Positions 25,801 through 34,748 of a stretch of 39,353 nt of DNA are shown here, in pieces. Position 1 is the first letter of the stretch, and every line of letters begins with the position of its first letter. The position numbers were made by a program, and so were the translations under genes. A model generated the notes under the pieces. It worked only from the letters and a program-made list of their open reading frames with translations, was not told the DNA's origin and ran no database searches. The DNA is from Crocosphaera watsonii WH 8501 (GTDB lineage Bacteria; Cyanobacteriota; Cyanobacteriia; Cyanobacteriales; Microcystaceae). The DNA is taken from contig NZ_AADV02000015.1 of NCBI RefSeq assembly GCF_000167195.1, forward strand, positions 1 to 39,353, in the 5' to 3' direction.

Positions 25801-26628
25801 TTATCGAAAAAGATTAGGGTTTAACGTGCGAGAATTAGAAGGACGTTGGTTAGAGTTAGTGGGAGTAGTAGGACTGGTTTCTAATTTTTCTCCGGTTCCC
25901 CCATCAGTCGCATCCAAGAAAGGACGTAAGTTAATACCGTTAGAACGAGGAGAAGAAGGTTGACCTATTTGTGGGATGGTTCCGTTGAGAATTTGGCCGA
26001 GGGGGTTGCCGATCCCACTACCCCCAGTAAAAGCGTTAACTCCTTGGGTGTATTGTCCGTCTTCTGCTGCTACTAGGGTTTGAAAGATTTGATCACGGGT
26101 AATTTCTGGATTTTTTCCGGGGGGAACCGTCAAGACGATGCGACAACGGGGATCAACTTCTGTGGTGACACAAATGGTATCGTAGTTATTTTCTTGACCA
26201 GTTCTTAATTCTAAGAGGCCATCGGGTCGATACATTTCTAAACGGCGACTGATTTCATTACAACGACGTTCTGCAGTCCAACCATCTCCCATATTACTAG
26301 GGATCGCCCAAGGATAGGGTTCCATCGACTGAGACTGAGGACGATACATGACCTTATATCTACCCTCATGATATTGACAGTCAAAACGAGTATCACTAGA
26401 ACCGGTATTGACAGGAGGAGGTGGGGGAGTTGTCTGGGGGTTGGTATCGATAATGATATCGTCGGGGGTTTGTTGTGCTACGTTATAATCATAATCTTGA
26501 GGGTCTGGGGTTTGATAATTTCTATAGTCTCTAAGAAAGTCAAATAAGGGGTTAGCATTAACTGCAGAAGCAGAAACAAGAATTATTAGTCCTAAACCAC
26601 ATCCCGATGCTTTAATTAAGGTTTTCAT
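25801..26628 (-). CDS. COP23-domain secreted protein
   Basis: 275 aa. Signal peptide about residues 1-25 (ASGCGLGLIILVSASAVNA). A linker rich in Pro/Thr (TTPPPPPVNTG) leads to the COP23 domain, about residues 80-195: FDCQYHEGRYKVMYRPQ, then WTAERRCNEISRRLEMY, then ICVTTEVDPRCRIVLTVPPG. It has four cysteines, as in the family, named after a 23-kDa circadian-oscillating membrane-associated protein of a unicellular diazotroph. The tail is low-complexity (Asn, Ser, Pro). Function within the clock-controlled physiology is unknown. Confidence 0.85.
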   Translation of the reverse strand: MKTLIKASGCGLGLIILVSASAVNANPLFDFLRDYRNYQTPDPQDYDYNVAQQTPDDIIIDTNPQTTPPPPPVNTGSSDTRFDCQYHEGRYKVMYRPQSQSMEPYPWAIPSNMGDGWTAERRCNEISRRLEMYRPDGLLELRTGQENNYDTICVTTEVDPRCRIVLTVPPGKNPEITRDQIFQTLVAAEDGQYTQGVNAFTGGSGIGNPLGQILNGTIPQIGQPSSPRSNGINLRPFLDATDGGTGEKLETSPTTPTNSNQRPSNSRTLNPNLFR

Positions 26629-26830
26629 CTGGTTGAATAGTTATTTGTTCATTGAATAATTATGATGACGATGTTGATCTACAACTGTTTCAACTTTAAG
26701 GGCAATAACCAGATGATGGATAAGTAAATATGACAGTTTTTTAAGTGAACAATTGACTTCCCTAAATTTCCACTTATTTCTACTTTTTTAGCTTTTCTAT
26801 TCTGCTATAGCAATGTTTCTGAACCAATAA

Positions 26831-27631
26831 TTAGTGATGGGATGAACTGCGATGAGAAGGTACAGGATTTTTCCGAGTAATATTCAATCCTTCTTCTGAT
26901 TGTTCTATGACCAATAAAGGAGTTGGTTTGGCTTTTTGGTCCCAACTGATTAAAACCACTTGTCCTTGTATAGCTGGTTGCCAGCTCTCATTATTAGTCG
27001 TTGGAGCTAAGAAGTTTTCCACACATTCTATAATTTGAGTAACCGTTGCACCACTTGACTGAGTTGGTAATTTAATCAATTTGATGGAAATGCGAAATAA
27101 TACCCCTCTATTCCATTTTCCTTCTTGGGTTTCCACCTCGTAGGTGACATCAAAACTTTCATCAATATTCCGTCCCCCGGCAATAACCCCGGCCTGTACT
27201 TTATCTGTACTCGGACGTAAGGCGGCACCAACTAATTGAGTCACTTTCATTTTAATCTGATTAACCACCACATAATGAAAGACCTCTTCATCCATGCGCA
27301 TTCGTAAATAATCTAGGTTGAACTCCCTCGCATGGACTAGATCGGGGTTCCCTTCCATTTTCCTGATGGTAACGAGAGCTAATTTTAACTTTTTCTTGAG
27401 ATCCCTACTTTTGAACTTTTCAAATTTTAAGGCTTTTTTGCTTTGTTTGAGTTGCCATTGACCATAAGCAACTACAATAGAAAGGATAATTAAAAGACTG
27501 ATGGTACTGATCATCCATAGTTGTCCACCAAAAGTCTGAGAACCTGTAGAAGCGGTTACAGGAGATGAGGCAGAATTTTCTGTGTTTTGTGCAAGTAGTC
27601 GTGGTTGACGAGAAAACCATGAAGAAGACAT
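26831..27631 (-). CDS. Membrane-anchored coiled-coil protein, unknown function
   Basis: 266 aa. One TM helix about residues 38-58 (LWMISTISLLIILSIVVAYG) is followed by a basic coiled-coil (QWQLKQSKKALKFEKFKSRDLKKKLKLAL). The soluble domain begins near residue 95 (HAREFNLDYLRMRMDEEVFHYVVVNQIK) with conserved-looking blocks such as VGAALRPSTDKVQAGVIAGG and YEVETQEGKWNRGVLFRIS. It resembles a conserved cyanobacterial hypothetical, but I cannot name a family. Divergent from the lipoprotein gene at 27744. Confidence 0.65.
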   Translation of the reverse strand: MSSSWFSRQPRLLAQNTENSASSPVTASTGSQTFGGQLWMISTISLLIILSIVVAYGQWQLKQSKKALKFEKFKSRDLKKKLKLALVTIRKMEGNPDLVHAREFNLDYLRMRMDEEVFHYVVVNQIKMKVTQLVGAALRPSTDKVQAGVIAGGRNIDESFDVTYEVETQEGKWNRGVLFRISIKLIKLPTQSSGATVTQIIECVENFLAPTTNNESWQPAIQGQVVLISWDQKAKPTPLLVIEQSEEGLNITRKNPVPSHRSSSHH

Positions 27632-27743
27632 AAGGGATCGTGAGGGTAGGCTCTAGTATATATTAAGAATTCCCAAAAGTGTCAGCAAAATATGCTATTC
27701 ATTAGGAGAATTTTTATAGACTGACTCTTTTAAGGAGGACTGA

Positions 27744-28133
27744 ATGCGAAATTTCTTTCTCTACTGTTGTTTGGTTATTGTTATGACTGTTTGGGGGTGT
27801 CAGTCCCCACCCGACTCCAATAACTCTCAACCCACTACTGAATCACCCACAATAAGTCAAGAAACTATGAATGATAACACCGAAATCCCCCAAGCAGTGA
27901 TTGATGCTGTTTTTAATGATATCACTAAAAATAATGCTATTAGTGCCGATAAGCTAGAGGTAAAAGAAACACAGCCTAACACTTGGCCTGATGGTTGTCT
28001 AGGGTTAGCTGGCCCCGATGAATTCTGTACCCAAGCTTTAGTGGAAGGATGGCGCGTTACTGCCACTGATGGCCAAACCACTTGGGCTTATCGTACTGAT
28101 CAAACCGGTGCAAATCTGAGAATAGAATCTTAA
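27744..28133 (+). CDS. Small lipoprotein, cyanobacterial type
   Basis: 129 aa. Signal segment with lipobox VWGC (Cys19), a Ser/Thr/Pro/Asn linker, then a compact domain with QPNTWPDGCLGLAGPDEFC and WRVTATDGQTTWAYRTDQTG, with two cysteines likely bridged. A strong ribosome-binding site AAGGAGG (27732-27738) precedes the ATG. The WPDGCLG block recurs in cyanobacterial secreted proteins of unknown role. Confidence 0.8.
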   Translation: MRNFFLYCCLVIVMTVWGCQSPPDSNNSQPTTESPTISQETMNDNTEIPQAVIDAVFNDITKNNAISADKLEVKETQPNTWPDGCLGLAGPDEFCTQALVEGWRVTATDGQTTWAYRTDQTGANLRIES

Positions 28134-28280
28134 TTGAGCTAAAAAAAAAGGATAAATTATTAGGAATTTCTGAAATTATCCCAGAAAATAAAATGTAGCT
28201 GATATCTTTAGGGAGATAGCATGAAGGTTGATTAAGCTTAAGTTATCTGCGTAGATTTTGAAATTTTTACCTTTATCCTT

Positions 28281-28286
28281 AAGGAG
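28281..28286 (+). promoter_or_regulatory. Strong ribosome-binding site of tal
   Basis: AAGGAG five bases before the ATG at 28292. It fixes the start of the transaldolase. Confidence 0.8.
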
Positions 28287-28291
28287 TAAAT

Positions 28292-29464
28292 ATGGCAACA
28301 TTATTAGAACAATTGAGAGAATTTACCGTTGTTGTTGCTGATACAGGGGATATTCAAGCCATTGAAACCTTTACCCCCCGTGATGCCACAACTAACCCTT
28401 CTTTAATTACCGCAGCAGCCCAAATGCCACAATATCAGTCCATTGTGGATGATACTTTAAAGACTGCTAGAAAAGAGTTAGGGAAAGATGCCGATGAGTC
28501 AGCAGTTGTTACCCTGGCTTTTGACCGTTTAGCGGTTGCTTTTGGGTTAAAAATTCTCGAAATTATCCCAGGCCGTGTTTCAACAGAAGTAGATGCCCGT
28601 TTATCTTATGATACTGAGGCAACTCTGGAAAAAGCTCGTTATCTAATTTCTGAATACGAAAAAGCAGGGGTTTCCCGCGATCGCATTTTAATTAAAATTG
28701 CCTCTACTTGGGAAGGTATTAAAGCAGCGGAAGTTTTAGAAAAGGAAGGGATTCACTGCAATCTAACTTTACTATTTGGAATGCACCAAGCCGTAGCTTG
28801 TGCAGAAGCTAATGTTACTCTAATTTCTCCCTTTGTTGGTCGTATTTTAGACTGGTACAAAAAAGAAACAGGAAAAGAGTACGCTCCGACGGAAGATCCT
28901 GGAGTAATGTCTGTTACCACCATCTACAATTATTACAAAAAATTTGGCCACAAAACCGAAGTTATGGGGGCAAGTTTCCGTAATATAGGCGAAATTTGTG
29001 AGTTGGCTGGTTGCGATTTATTAACTATTTCTCCTAAGTTATTAGATCAGTTAAATTCCACCGAAGAAACTTTACCTCGTAAGTTAGATCCTGAAGCGGC
29101 TGCTAAGATGGATATCGCAAAAATTGCTATGGATAAAGCAATTTTTGATAAGATGCACCAAGAAGATAAAATGGCTTATGAAAAGCTAGATGAAGGCATC
29201 AAAGGGTTTACTAAAGCCTTAGAAACTTTAGAAGAAATGCTCAAAGAGCGACTAACTCGCATCGAAGGAGAAACACGGGTTAATAACGCTGCTGCTGATA
29301 TTTTCCGAGTTTATGATTTAGATGGCGATGGTTTCATTACTCGTGAAGAATGGGCAGGAACCGATGTCGTTTTTGATGCTATTGATATTAACCACGATGG
29401 TAAAATTACCCCCGAAGAAATGGCCGCAGGTTTAGGGGCTGCTATTTGTTTAGTTGAAGCTTAA
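28292..29464 (+). CDS. tal: Transaldolase with C-terminal EF-hand pair
   Basis: 390 aa. The TalB domain (residues 1-325) has [12 protein letters not shown], the Schiff-base lysine in [12 protein letters not shown] and [17 protein letters not shown], closing with [12 protein letters not shown]. It exchanges three-carbon units between sugar phosphates in the oxidative pentose phosphate pathway, which is active at night in cyanobacteria. The last 60 residues hold two EF-hand loops, [12 protein letters not shown] and [12 protein letters not shown], each with the D-x-D/N-x-D-G pattern. The EF-hand extension is known in cyanobacterial transaldolases, so this is normal for the lineage, though its calcium role is unproven. 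Confidence 0.95.
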   Translation: MATLLEQLREFTVVVADTGDIQAIETFTPRDATTNPSLITAAAQMPQYQSIVDDTLKTARKELGKDADESAVVTLAFDRLAVAFGLKILEIIPGRVSTEVDARLSYDTEATLEKARYLISEYEKAGVSRDRILIKIASTWEGIKAAEVLEKEGIHCNLTLLFGMHQAVACAEANVTLISPFVGRILDWYKKETGKEYAPTEDPGVMSVTTIYNYYKKFGHKTEVMGASFRNIGEICELAGCDLLTISPKLLDQLNSTEETLPRKLDPEAAAKMDIAKIAMDKAIFDKMHQEDKMAYEKLDEGIKGFTKALETLEEMLKERLTRIEGETRVNNAAADIFRVYDLDGDGFITREEWAGTDVVFDAIDINHDGKITPEEMAAGLGAAICLVEA

Positions 29465-29543
29465 TTGCTGGTTTTAACTGGTAATTAGTAATAGGAGAAG
29501 GTGCGCTATTTTAATAAATTCGCACCTTTTTCTAAGCATTTTT

Positions 29544-29560
29544 ACAAGCAAGATGCTTGT
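29544..29560. repeat. Small palindrome ACAAGCA-AGA-TGCTTGT
   Basis: 7-bp arms around AGA, between tal and the true thiE start. An in-frame GTG at 29501 would translate it as YKQDACAT, a string that often marks wrongly extended starts in cyanobacterial annotations. Confidence 0.55.
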
Positions 29561-29593
29561 GCTACTTTTCTGGCTAAAAAAGCTCAAAAAAAT

Positions 29594-30610
29594 ATGGATA
29601 AAAATTTAGCAATTGCTCGCATTTTAGATGCTAATTTAGATCGGGCTAGGGAAGGTTTAAGAGTTGTTGAAGAATGGTGCCGCTTAGGCTTAGAAAATAG
29701 CGATTGTACAGATAAATGTAAGCAAATGCGCCAAGAAATTGCCCATTGGCATACATCAGACTTACGTAAGGCTAGAGATACTATTAATGATCCAGGAACG
29801 GATTTATCCCATCCTCAAGAAGCAATAAGAGAGAATATAGAACAACTTCTGCAAGCAAATTTATGTCGGGTTCAAGAAGCATTACGAGTCTTAGAAGAAT
29901 ACGGCAAACTCTATGATCCTAATATGGGCAATGCTTTTAAGAAAATTCGTTATCAAGTTTATATCTTAGAAAGTGAATTATTACAATCTTATCGTTACAA
30001 AAAGTTAATAAATGCCTCTTTATATCTAGTAACTTCCTCCACAAAAAATCTGTTGAAAACTGTTGAATCTGCTTTACAAGGCGGTTTAACTTTGGTTCAA
30101 TATAGAAAGAAAGATGTAGATGATATCATTCGCTTAGAAATGGCGCAAAAATTGTCCGAATTATGCCACAAATATGATGCTTTGTTTATTGTTAATGATC
30201 GGGCAGATATTGCTTTAGAAGTTAATGCAGATGGGGTTCATTTAGGACAACAAGATATCCCCATATCCCTAGCAAGAAGAATCTTAGGCCCGAATAAAAT
30301 CATCGGACGTTCCACCACAAACCCCCAGGAAATGGCCAAGGCGATCGCAGAAAAAGCCGACTATATTGGCGTTGGCCCCGTCTATGCAACTCCCACTAAA
30401 CCCGATAAACAAGCAGCAGGTTTGGACTATGTTAAATACGCGGCACAACATTCTCCTATTCCTTGGTTTGCTATTGGTGGAATTGATGAGCATAATGTTA
30501 CTGAATTAATAGCATCTGGGGCAACTCAAGTGGCTTTGGTTCGTGCTATTATGGAAGCAGATAATCCTCAAAAAACAACAGCAAAATTGTTGAAAAAATT
30601 AAAGGGATAA
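29594..30610 (+). CDS. thiE: Thiamine phosphate synthase with cyanobacterial N-terminal domain
   Basis: 338 aa from ATG 29594 (MDKNLAIARILDANLDRAREG). The N-terminal helical domain (to about residue 130) with NLCRVQEALRVLEEYGKL is the extension found in cyanobacterial ThiE. The C-terminal ThiE barrel has LVQYRKKDVDD, FIVNDRADIALEVNADGVHLGQ, IIGRSTTNPQEM, YIGVGPVYATPTKPD and WFAIGGID. It joins the HMP pyrophosphate and thiazole phosphate moieties to thiamine phosphate. A GTG at 29501 would add 31 codons that cross a palindromic repeat, so I reject it. thiS follows after 6 bases. Confidence 0.94.
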   Translation: MDKNLAIARILDANLDRAREGLRVVEEWCRLGLENSDCTDKCKQMRQEIAHWHTSDLRKARDTINDPGTDLSHPQEAIRENIEQLLQANLCRVQEALRVLEEYGKLYDPNMGNAFKKIRYQVYILESELLQSYRYKKLINASLYLVTSSTKNLLKTVESALQGGLTLVQYRKKDVDDIIRLEMAQKLSELCHKYDALFIVNDRADIALEVNADGVHLGQQDIPISLARRILGPNKIIGRSTTNPQEMAKAIAEKADYIGVGPVYATPTKPDKQAAGLDYVKYAAQHSPIPWFAIGGIDEHNVTELIASGATQVALVRAIMEADNPQKTTAKLLKKLKG

Positions 30611-30616
30611 TGAGCA

Positions 30617-30835
30617 ATGAATACTAGCGAGATAGTTAAATTACAAGTGAATGGCGAGGAAAAAACTTGTTCATCTGGAAACAATTTACCTCAATTTTTA
30701 GTAGCAATGGGACTTAATCCTCGTTTAATTGCCGTTGAATACAATGGAGAGATTTTACATAGGCAATACTGGGAAAATACTATCTTAAAAACAGGCGATC
30801 GCTTAGAAATTGTTACTATTGTTGGAGGCGGTTAA
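30617..30835 (+). CDS. thiS: ThiS, sulfur carrier for thiazole synthesis
   Basis: 72 aa ubiquitin-like protein ending in VGGG, whose last Gly is adenylated and thiocarboxylated to pass sulfur to ThiG. Other marks are VNGEEKTCS at the start, LIAVEYNGEILHR and LKTGDRLEIVTIVGGG. It overlaps none of its neighbours and lies 6 bases after thiE, forming a thiE-thiS unit. Confidence 0.93.
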   Translation: MNTSEIVKLQVNGEEKTCSSGNNLPQFLVAMGLNPRLIAVEYNGEILHRQYWENTILKTGDRLEIVTIVGGG

Positions 30836-30836
30836 A

Positions 30837-30900
30837 TAATTAACAATTAACAATTAACAATTAACAATTAATAATTAATAATTAATAATTAATAATTAAT
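30837..30900. repeat. Heptanucleotide tandem repeat (TAACAAT/TAATAAT)
   Basis: Four copies of TAACAAT followed by four of TAATAAT (30841-30896), plus a partial unit. It runs up to the ribosome-binding site of the methyltransferase gene. The clean switch from C to T variants halfway suggests expansion by slippage of each variant. Related partial units occur at 8283-8300 and 10685-10712. Confidence 0.85.
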
Positions 30901-30910
30901 GAGGTTTCAA

Positions 30911-31573
30911 ATGGCTAATAAAACATTGGGATTAGATATAAACTTATCCGAGTATTTACAACAGGTTTCTGTTAGAGAAACTGCGGTCTTAAAGCAGCTA
31001 CGGGAGGAAACAGAAAAGCAGCCGATGGCTATAATGCAAATTGCACCGGAACAGGGTCAATTTATGGCTTTATTAGTGCAGTTAATGGGGGCAAAAAAAA
31101 CCCTAGATATTGGTGTTTTTACAGGATATAGTGCCTTAGTAGTTGCCTTAGCTTTGCCATCAGATGGTCAAGTTATTGCCTGTGACGTTAACGAAGAAAC
31201 AACACAAATAGCCCAACAATTTTGGGAAAAAGCAGGGGTTGCTCATAAAATTGATTTACGTCTTGCCCCTACCTTAGAAACCTTAGAGCAACTAATTGCA
31301 GAAGGACAAAATAACACCTTCGATTTTGCCTTTATTGATGCCGATAAAAGTAATTATGATAACTATTATGAAAAAGCACTATGGTTAGTTAAACCTGGGG
31401 GATTAATCGCCATTGATAATGTTTTATGGGGTGGAAAAGTTGCTGATTCTGATGTCAAAGATAATCGCACCCAAAAAATTAGAAACTTTAATCAAAAATT
31501 GCATGAAGATCCCAGAATTGTGTTAAGTATGCTTCCCATTGCCGACGGTTTAACCTTAGCTTTAAAGAAATAA
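30911..31573 (+). CDS. SAM-dependent O-methyltransferase (caffeoyl-CoA OMT family)
   Basis: 220 aa from ATG 30911, which has GAGG at 30901-30904. The upstream ATG at 30899 lies within the repeat. Family motifs are QFMALLVQLMGAKKTLDIGVFTGYSALVVALALP (SAM site), VIACDVNEE, DFAFIDADKSNYDNYYEKAL (metal ligands) and GGLIAIDNVLWGGKVAD. These are class I, metal-dependent enzymes. In cyanobacteria the substrate is usually unknown (small phenolics). Downstream of thiS by about 75 bases. Confidence 0.9.
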   Translation: MANKTLGLDINLSEYLQQVSVRETAVLKQLREETEKQPMAIMQIAPEQGQFMALLVQLMGAKKTLDIGVFTGYSALVVALALPSDGQVIACDVNEETTQIAQQFWEKAGVAHKIDLRLAPTLETLEQLIAEGQNNTFDFAFIDADKSNYDNYYEKALWLVKPGGLIAIDNVLWGGKVADSDVKDNRTQKIRNFNQKLHEDPRIVLSMLPIADGLTLALKK

Positions 31574-31629
31574 AGATAGTCTATAATTAAACAGTTGAAA
31601 TAAGAGAAAATTTAATCTGGGTTAAGACC

Positions 31630-32178
31630 ATGAAGTTCTTGATATATATTAATATGATCGTGATTTCTTGTTTGGCGATGTTCCCCAATGTTGTCAAGGC
31701 CGAGGAAATATTATTGTTGAATCTTCAATACAAATCTGATAAAACCACAACTAGAGAAATTCAGTTTTATGGCAATGATATTGATCCTAATTCCACATCT
31801 ATTGACGATAGCTTTTCACTAAAAATAGATGGAAAATCCATTGAAGTACCTGAGCCATTATATAGAAGATTGGAGACATTACGGCGTACTTTTAGCTATG
31901 ACAGTCTTTCAGGAGGTATTCAAGAACCTTCAGAGAGCATAGCTCGTTGTAATTTGGGAGGACCGGCTGAAGGAATGATTCTTAAAGCTCGCTATCTTAC
32001 TTATAATTCTGAATGGAAGATTGTTGATCATGAAATGCGATCGGTATTTGGTATGGCTGAAAACTGTTTATTTAAAGAGCTTTACACACCAGTTAATTCA
32101 AATGCGAGGGAAGATGCGCGAGGGGTGATCGAAATTTTGAATACCTTAACTTTGCTAGGTTACTCAGATTCAAAGTAA
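31630..32178 (+). CDS. Secreted hypothetical protein, 182 aa
   Basis: Signal peptide about residues 1-24 (IYINMIVISCLAMFPNVVKA). The mature part is hydrophilic, with two cysteines (ARCNLGG, ENCLFKELY) that could bridge, and no motif I recognise. Its own spacing (56 bases after the methyltransferase) and the clear signal peptide support a real gene. Confidence 0.6.
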   Translation: MKFLIYINMIVISCLAMFPNVVKAEEILLLNLQYKSDKTTTREIQFYGNDIDPNSTSIDDSFSLKIDGKSIEVPEPLYRRLETLRRTFSYDSLSGGIQEPSESIARCNLGGPAEGMILKARYLTYNSEWKIVDHEMRSVFGMAENCLFKELYTPVNSNAREDARGVIEILNTLTLLGYSDSK

Positions 32179-32238
32179 AGAGGTAATCGGCTAAAATTAG
32201 TTTCCCCAAAACCTAGATGCAAAAGTAGTTTTGATTGC

Positions 32239-32255
32239 TATACTATCTAGATAGT
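32239..32255 (+). promoter_or_regulatory. Promoter-like -10 box overlapped by a perfect palindrome, before rbfA
   Basis: TATACT (32239-32244) resembles a -10 box. The 14-bp palindrome ACTATCTAGATAGT (32242-32255) overlaps it and the likely start of the transcript, as an operator would. No good -35 is visible. Confidence 0.35.
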
Positions 32256-32307
32256 GGTTAATAAAACCCTAAATATTGCCCACATTAGTAAAAGAAAGGG
32301 GGCGAAC

Positions 32308-32697
32308 ATGGCTAATAGTCGTCGGGTTTCTCGCGTTTCCTCGTTAATAAAACGTGAAATCTCTCAAATGCTTCTGTTTGATATCAAAGATGACCGTGTT
32401 GGTTCTGGTATGGTTAGTGTAACCAATGTATATGTCTCCGGGGATCTACAACACGCCAAAATTTTTGTCAGCATCTACGGCACAGAAGAAGCGAAAATTG
32501 AAACTATGGAGGGTTTAAAATCTTCAGAAGGATATGTGAGAAAAGAATTAGCACATCGTATCCGTTTAAGACGCGCCCCAGAAGTGACATTTTTTGAGGA
32601 TCATGGTATCGAAAGAGGTGATAAAATGCTCCATCTTCTTGACGAAATTCGAGAAACGATCCCTCCGGAAGATGAGTCTTATAATGCAGAAGATTAA
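32308..32697 (+). CDS. rbfA: Ribosome-binding factor A
   Basis: 129 aa from ATG 32308 ([22 protein letters not shown]), preceded by AAAGGGGG. The in-frame ATG-like start 18 codons earlier has no RBS. The KH-like domain has [31 protein letters not shown] and the end block [28 protein letters not shown]. It matures the 16S rRNA 5' end and aids cold adaptation. The GH3 gene follows after 17 bases. Confidence 0.94.
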   Translation: MANSRRVSRVSSLIKREISQMLLFDIKDDRVGSGMVSVTNVYVSGDLQHAKIFVSIYGTEEAKIETMEGLKSSEGYVRKELAHRIRLRRAPEVTFFEDHGIERGDKMLHLLDEIRETIPPEDESYNAED

Positions 32698-32714
32698 CAA
32701 AATAATGAATCTCT

Positions 32715-34335
32715 GTGACTAATTTATTACCTGATTGGACTCAATTTACCTTAAAAGAAAAGATTGGACAAATGATCGTGGTTCGTGCTTCTGGTTATTT
32801 GTTTGATCATCAAATTCGTTACCCCATTTGGGAAGCTTCTAACTCTCAATTATCTCATTGGTTAGAAACTTTAAATCTAGGTGGGGTTATTTTATTAGGG
32901 GGAAGTGCAGCAGAATTATTATTACGAACCCAACAGCTACAACAATTATCAAAAATCCTCTCTTTTTATAGCAGCCGATATAGAAGAAGGTGTAGGACAA
33001 AGGTTTAGTGGTGCAACTTATTTTCCTCCACCTATGGCGTTAGGAGAAATTGCTAAATCAGATTTACCATTAGCAGTAAACTATGCTTATCAAATGGGAA
33101 AAGTCACGGCACAAGAAGCATTAGCAATGGGTATTAATTGGATATTAAGTCCTATTGTTGATGTTAACAATAATCCTGATAATCCTGTCATTAATATTCG
33201 CTCCTTTGCTGATAGTCCTAAAGTGGTTAGTGAGTTAGCAAAAGCCTTTATTGCCGGGTCAAAAAATTATCCGGCCTTAACTACAGCAAAACATTTTCCT
33301 GGCCATGGTGATACTAGCAGTGATTCTCATTTAGATTTACCTATAATTAGTCATGATAATGAACGATTAGAAAGCTTAGAATTAGTTCCGTTTCAGGCAG
33401 CAATTAACGCAAATGTTGACAGTGTGATGACGGCACATTTATTAATCGATGCCTGGGATAAAGAGAATCCTGCTACTTTATCTAGGGCTATTTTAACAGA
33501 TAAATTACGAGAAAAATTAGGCTTTAACGGCTTAATTGTTACCGATGCTTTGATTATGGGAGGGGTGGCAAAATTTGCTGATGCTGAAGAGATTGCAATG
33601 AAAGCAGTGGAAGCAGGTGCAGATATTTTATTAATGCCAGATAACCCAGAAATAGCTATTAACTCTGTTTATAATGCTGTTAAATCAGGTAGATTAACTG
33701 TGGCAAGAATAGATGAATCTCTGAAGAGAATTTGGCGAGCAAAACAAAAAATATTTAATTCTCAACACCAGAATATATCAATTTATCAATTGTCTCAAAA
33801 AGAAGATAGAGAAACAGTAAGAAATATTCTTAGAGATTCCCTAAAAACTAGTAAATATTTACCTTTAGAAGTAACATATAATACAGGGAAACGAAATTTA
33901 ATTGTTGTTGATGACATTTTAAATTCAGACTTTTTAGATAGACAAATGCCAACGGTTACAATTCCTAATTTATTGGGCTATGACTTACAGTTAGTGGATC
34001 AGAATACCTTTAATAATGTATTAGAAGATAATAGAGAAACCTTATTACAAATTTTCATTAGAGGTAATCCTTTTCGGGGTAATGCAGGATTTAATGAAAC
34101 TACAAAAAACTCTTATCATGAATTGCTTAAAAAATCAATAGTTAAAGGTTTAATTATTTATGGAAGTCCTTATATTTTGGATTGGTTTACAACAGAAATA
34201 AGTTTAGACTTACCCTGGGTGTTTTCCTACGGACAAATGGCAGAAAGTCAGGGGATGGCTTGTCAAAAATTGTTTAATTTATCAACAGCAGAATTAAGAG
34301 AAATATCTCAAAACTTAGGAGATGTTTTTATTTAA
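32715..34335 (+). pseudogene. GH3 beta-N-acetylhexosaminidase (NagZ-like), frameshifted
   Basis: Two frames together encode a complete GH3 enzyme of about 540 residues. The first part (GTG 32715, LKEKIGQMIVVRASG) ends at about residue 80 with LQQLSK. The second continues with SSLFIAADIEEGVGQRFSGATYFP, then KHFPGHGDTSSDSHLDLP (catalytic His-Asp loop) and FNGLIVTDALIMGGV (nucleophile Asp). The break is one extra A in the A5 run at 32952-32956: with four As the frame reads QLSKSSLFIAADIEE. It may be a real mutation, a sequencing error or slippage. The enzyme recycles cell-wall GlcNAc-anhydroMurNAc peptides. The C-terminal 150 or so residues form the second GH3 domain. Confidence 0.85.
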
Positions 34336-34341
34336 AACAAT

Positions 34342-34356
34342 TAATCATTATCATTA
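34342..34356. promoter_or_regulatory. Second Fur-box-like sequence
   Basis: TAATCATTATCATTA, whose complement contains TAATGATAATGATTA, close to repeated GATAAT hexamers. It lies 30 bases before the DUF2267-like ORF. It might also be chance in AT-rich DNA. Confidence 0.25.
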
Positions 34357-34385
34357 CTAGGGTGGGTTAGACGGCTATAATTAAG

Positions 34386-34598
34386 GTGATAGAAAGAAAA
34401 GTAAACATTCGTCGTAACCCACCATCTACTTTTTTAAAACGCATTGAACAGGAGGGGGGTGTTCCCCGTGAAACCGATGGTGTTAAGGTTATTAAAGCAG
34501 TTTTCTCTGCCACAAAAGAGAAATTATCTGATGCAATGAGAAAAGAAATAGAAGCAGTATTACCCGATGATATCAAAGAAATTTGGAAAACTGCTTAA
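34386..34598 (+). CDS. Small DUF2267-like protein or fragment, 70 aa
   Basis: GTG start. FLKRIEQEGGVPRETDGVKVIKAVFSATKEKLSDAMRKEIEAVLPDDIKEIW resembles one half of the DUF2267 helical repeat, normally about 120 aa, so the gene is short or a remnant. The region before the start and the N-terminal codons lie between GGTGGGTTA (34371-) and TAACCCACC (34414-), an inverted repeat of the kind common near genes here. The start is therefore uncertain. Role unknown. Confidence 0.55.
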   Translation: MIERKVNIRRNPPSTFLKRIEQEGGVPRETDGVKVIKAVFSATKEKLSDAMRKEIEAVLPDDIKEIWKTA

Positions 34599-34633
34599 TT
34601 CTAACAGGAATTATCCTTAATTAGCCATATTTT

Positions 34634-34663
34634 TGTAGGGGTCAACGGCCGTTGACCCCTACA
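34634..34663. repeat. Perfect 30-bp palindrome of the GTAGGGGTCAAC family
   Basis: Arms TGTAGGGGTCAACGG and complement, with no spacer. Same family as 7194-7233. It may also terminate the small gene upstream. Confidence 0.7.
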
Positions 34664-34707
34664 TTATTGATATTCGTTCTTTAACTTCTCAAAGACAAAC
34701 AAATATG

Positions 34708-34741
34708 GGATGGGTAATACTATTTTTAACCTTACCCATCC
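34708..34741 (-). terminator. Terminator of hspA
   Basis: GGATGGGTAA (34708-34717) pairs with TTACCCATCC (34732-34741), 10 bp, ending 7 bases after the hspA stop on the minus strand. Confidence 0.6.
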
Positions 34742-34748
34742 TATCAAA

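Noticed and set aside
29501-29593. 31-codon N-terminal extension of ThiE from a GTG
   Set aside because: It runs through a palindromic repeat and gives a KQDACAT-type string common in false starts. The ATG at 29594 fits the family.
29461-29593. TPP riboswitch before thiE
   Set aside because: No CTGAGA...ACCTGATCTGG-type conserved core is seen in the leader.
32254-32307. Longer RbfA start (18 extra codons)
   Set aside because: No RBS, whereas the ATG at 32308 follows AAAGGGGG and gives the conserved N-terminus.
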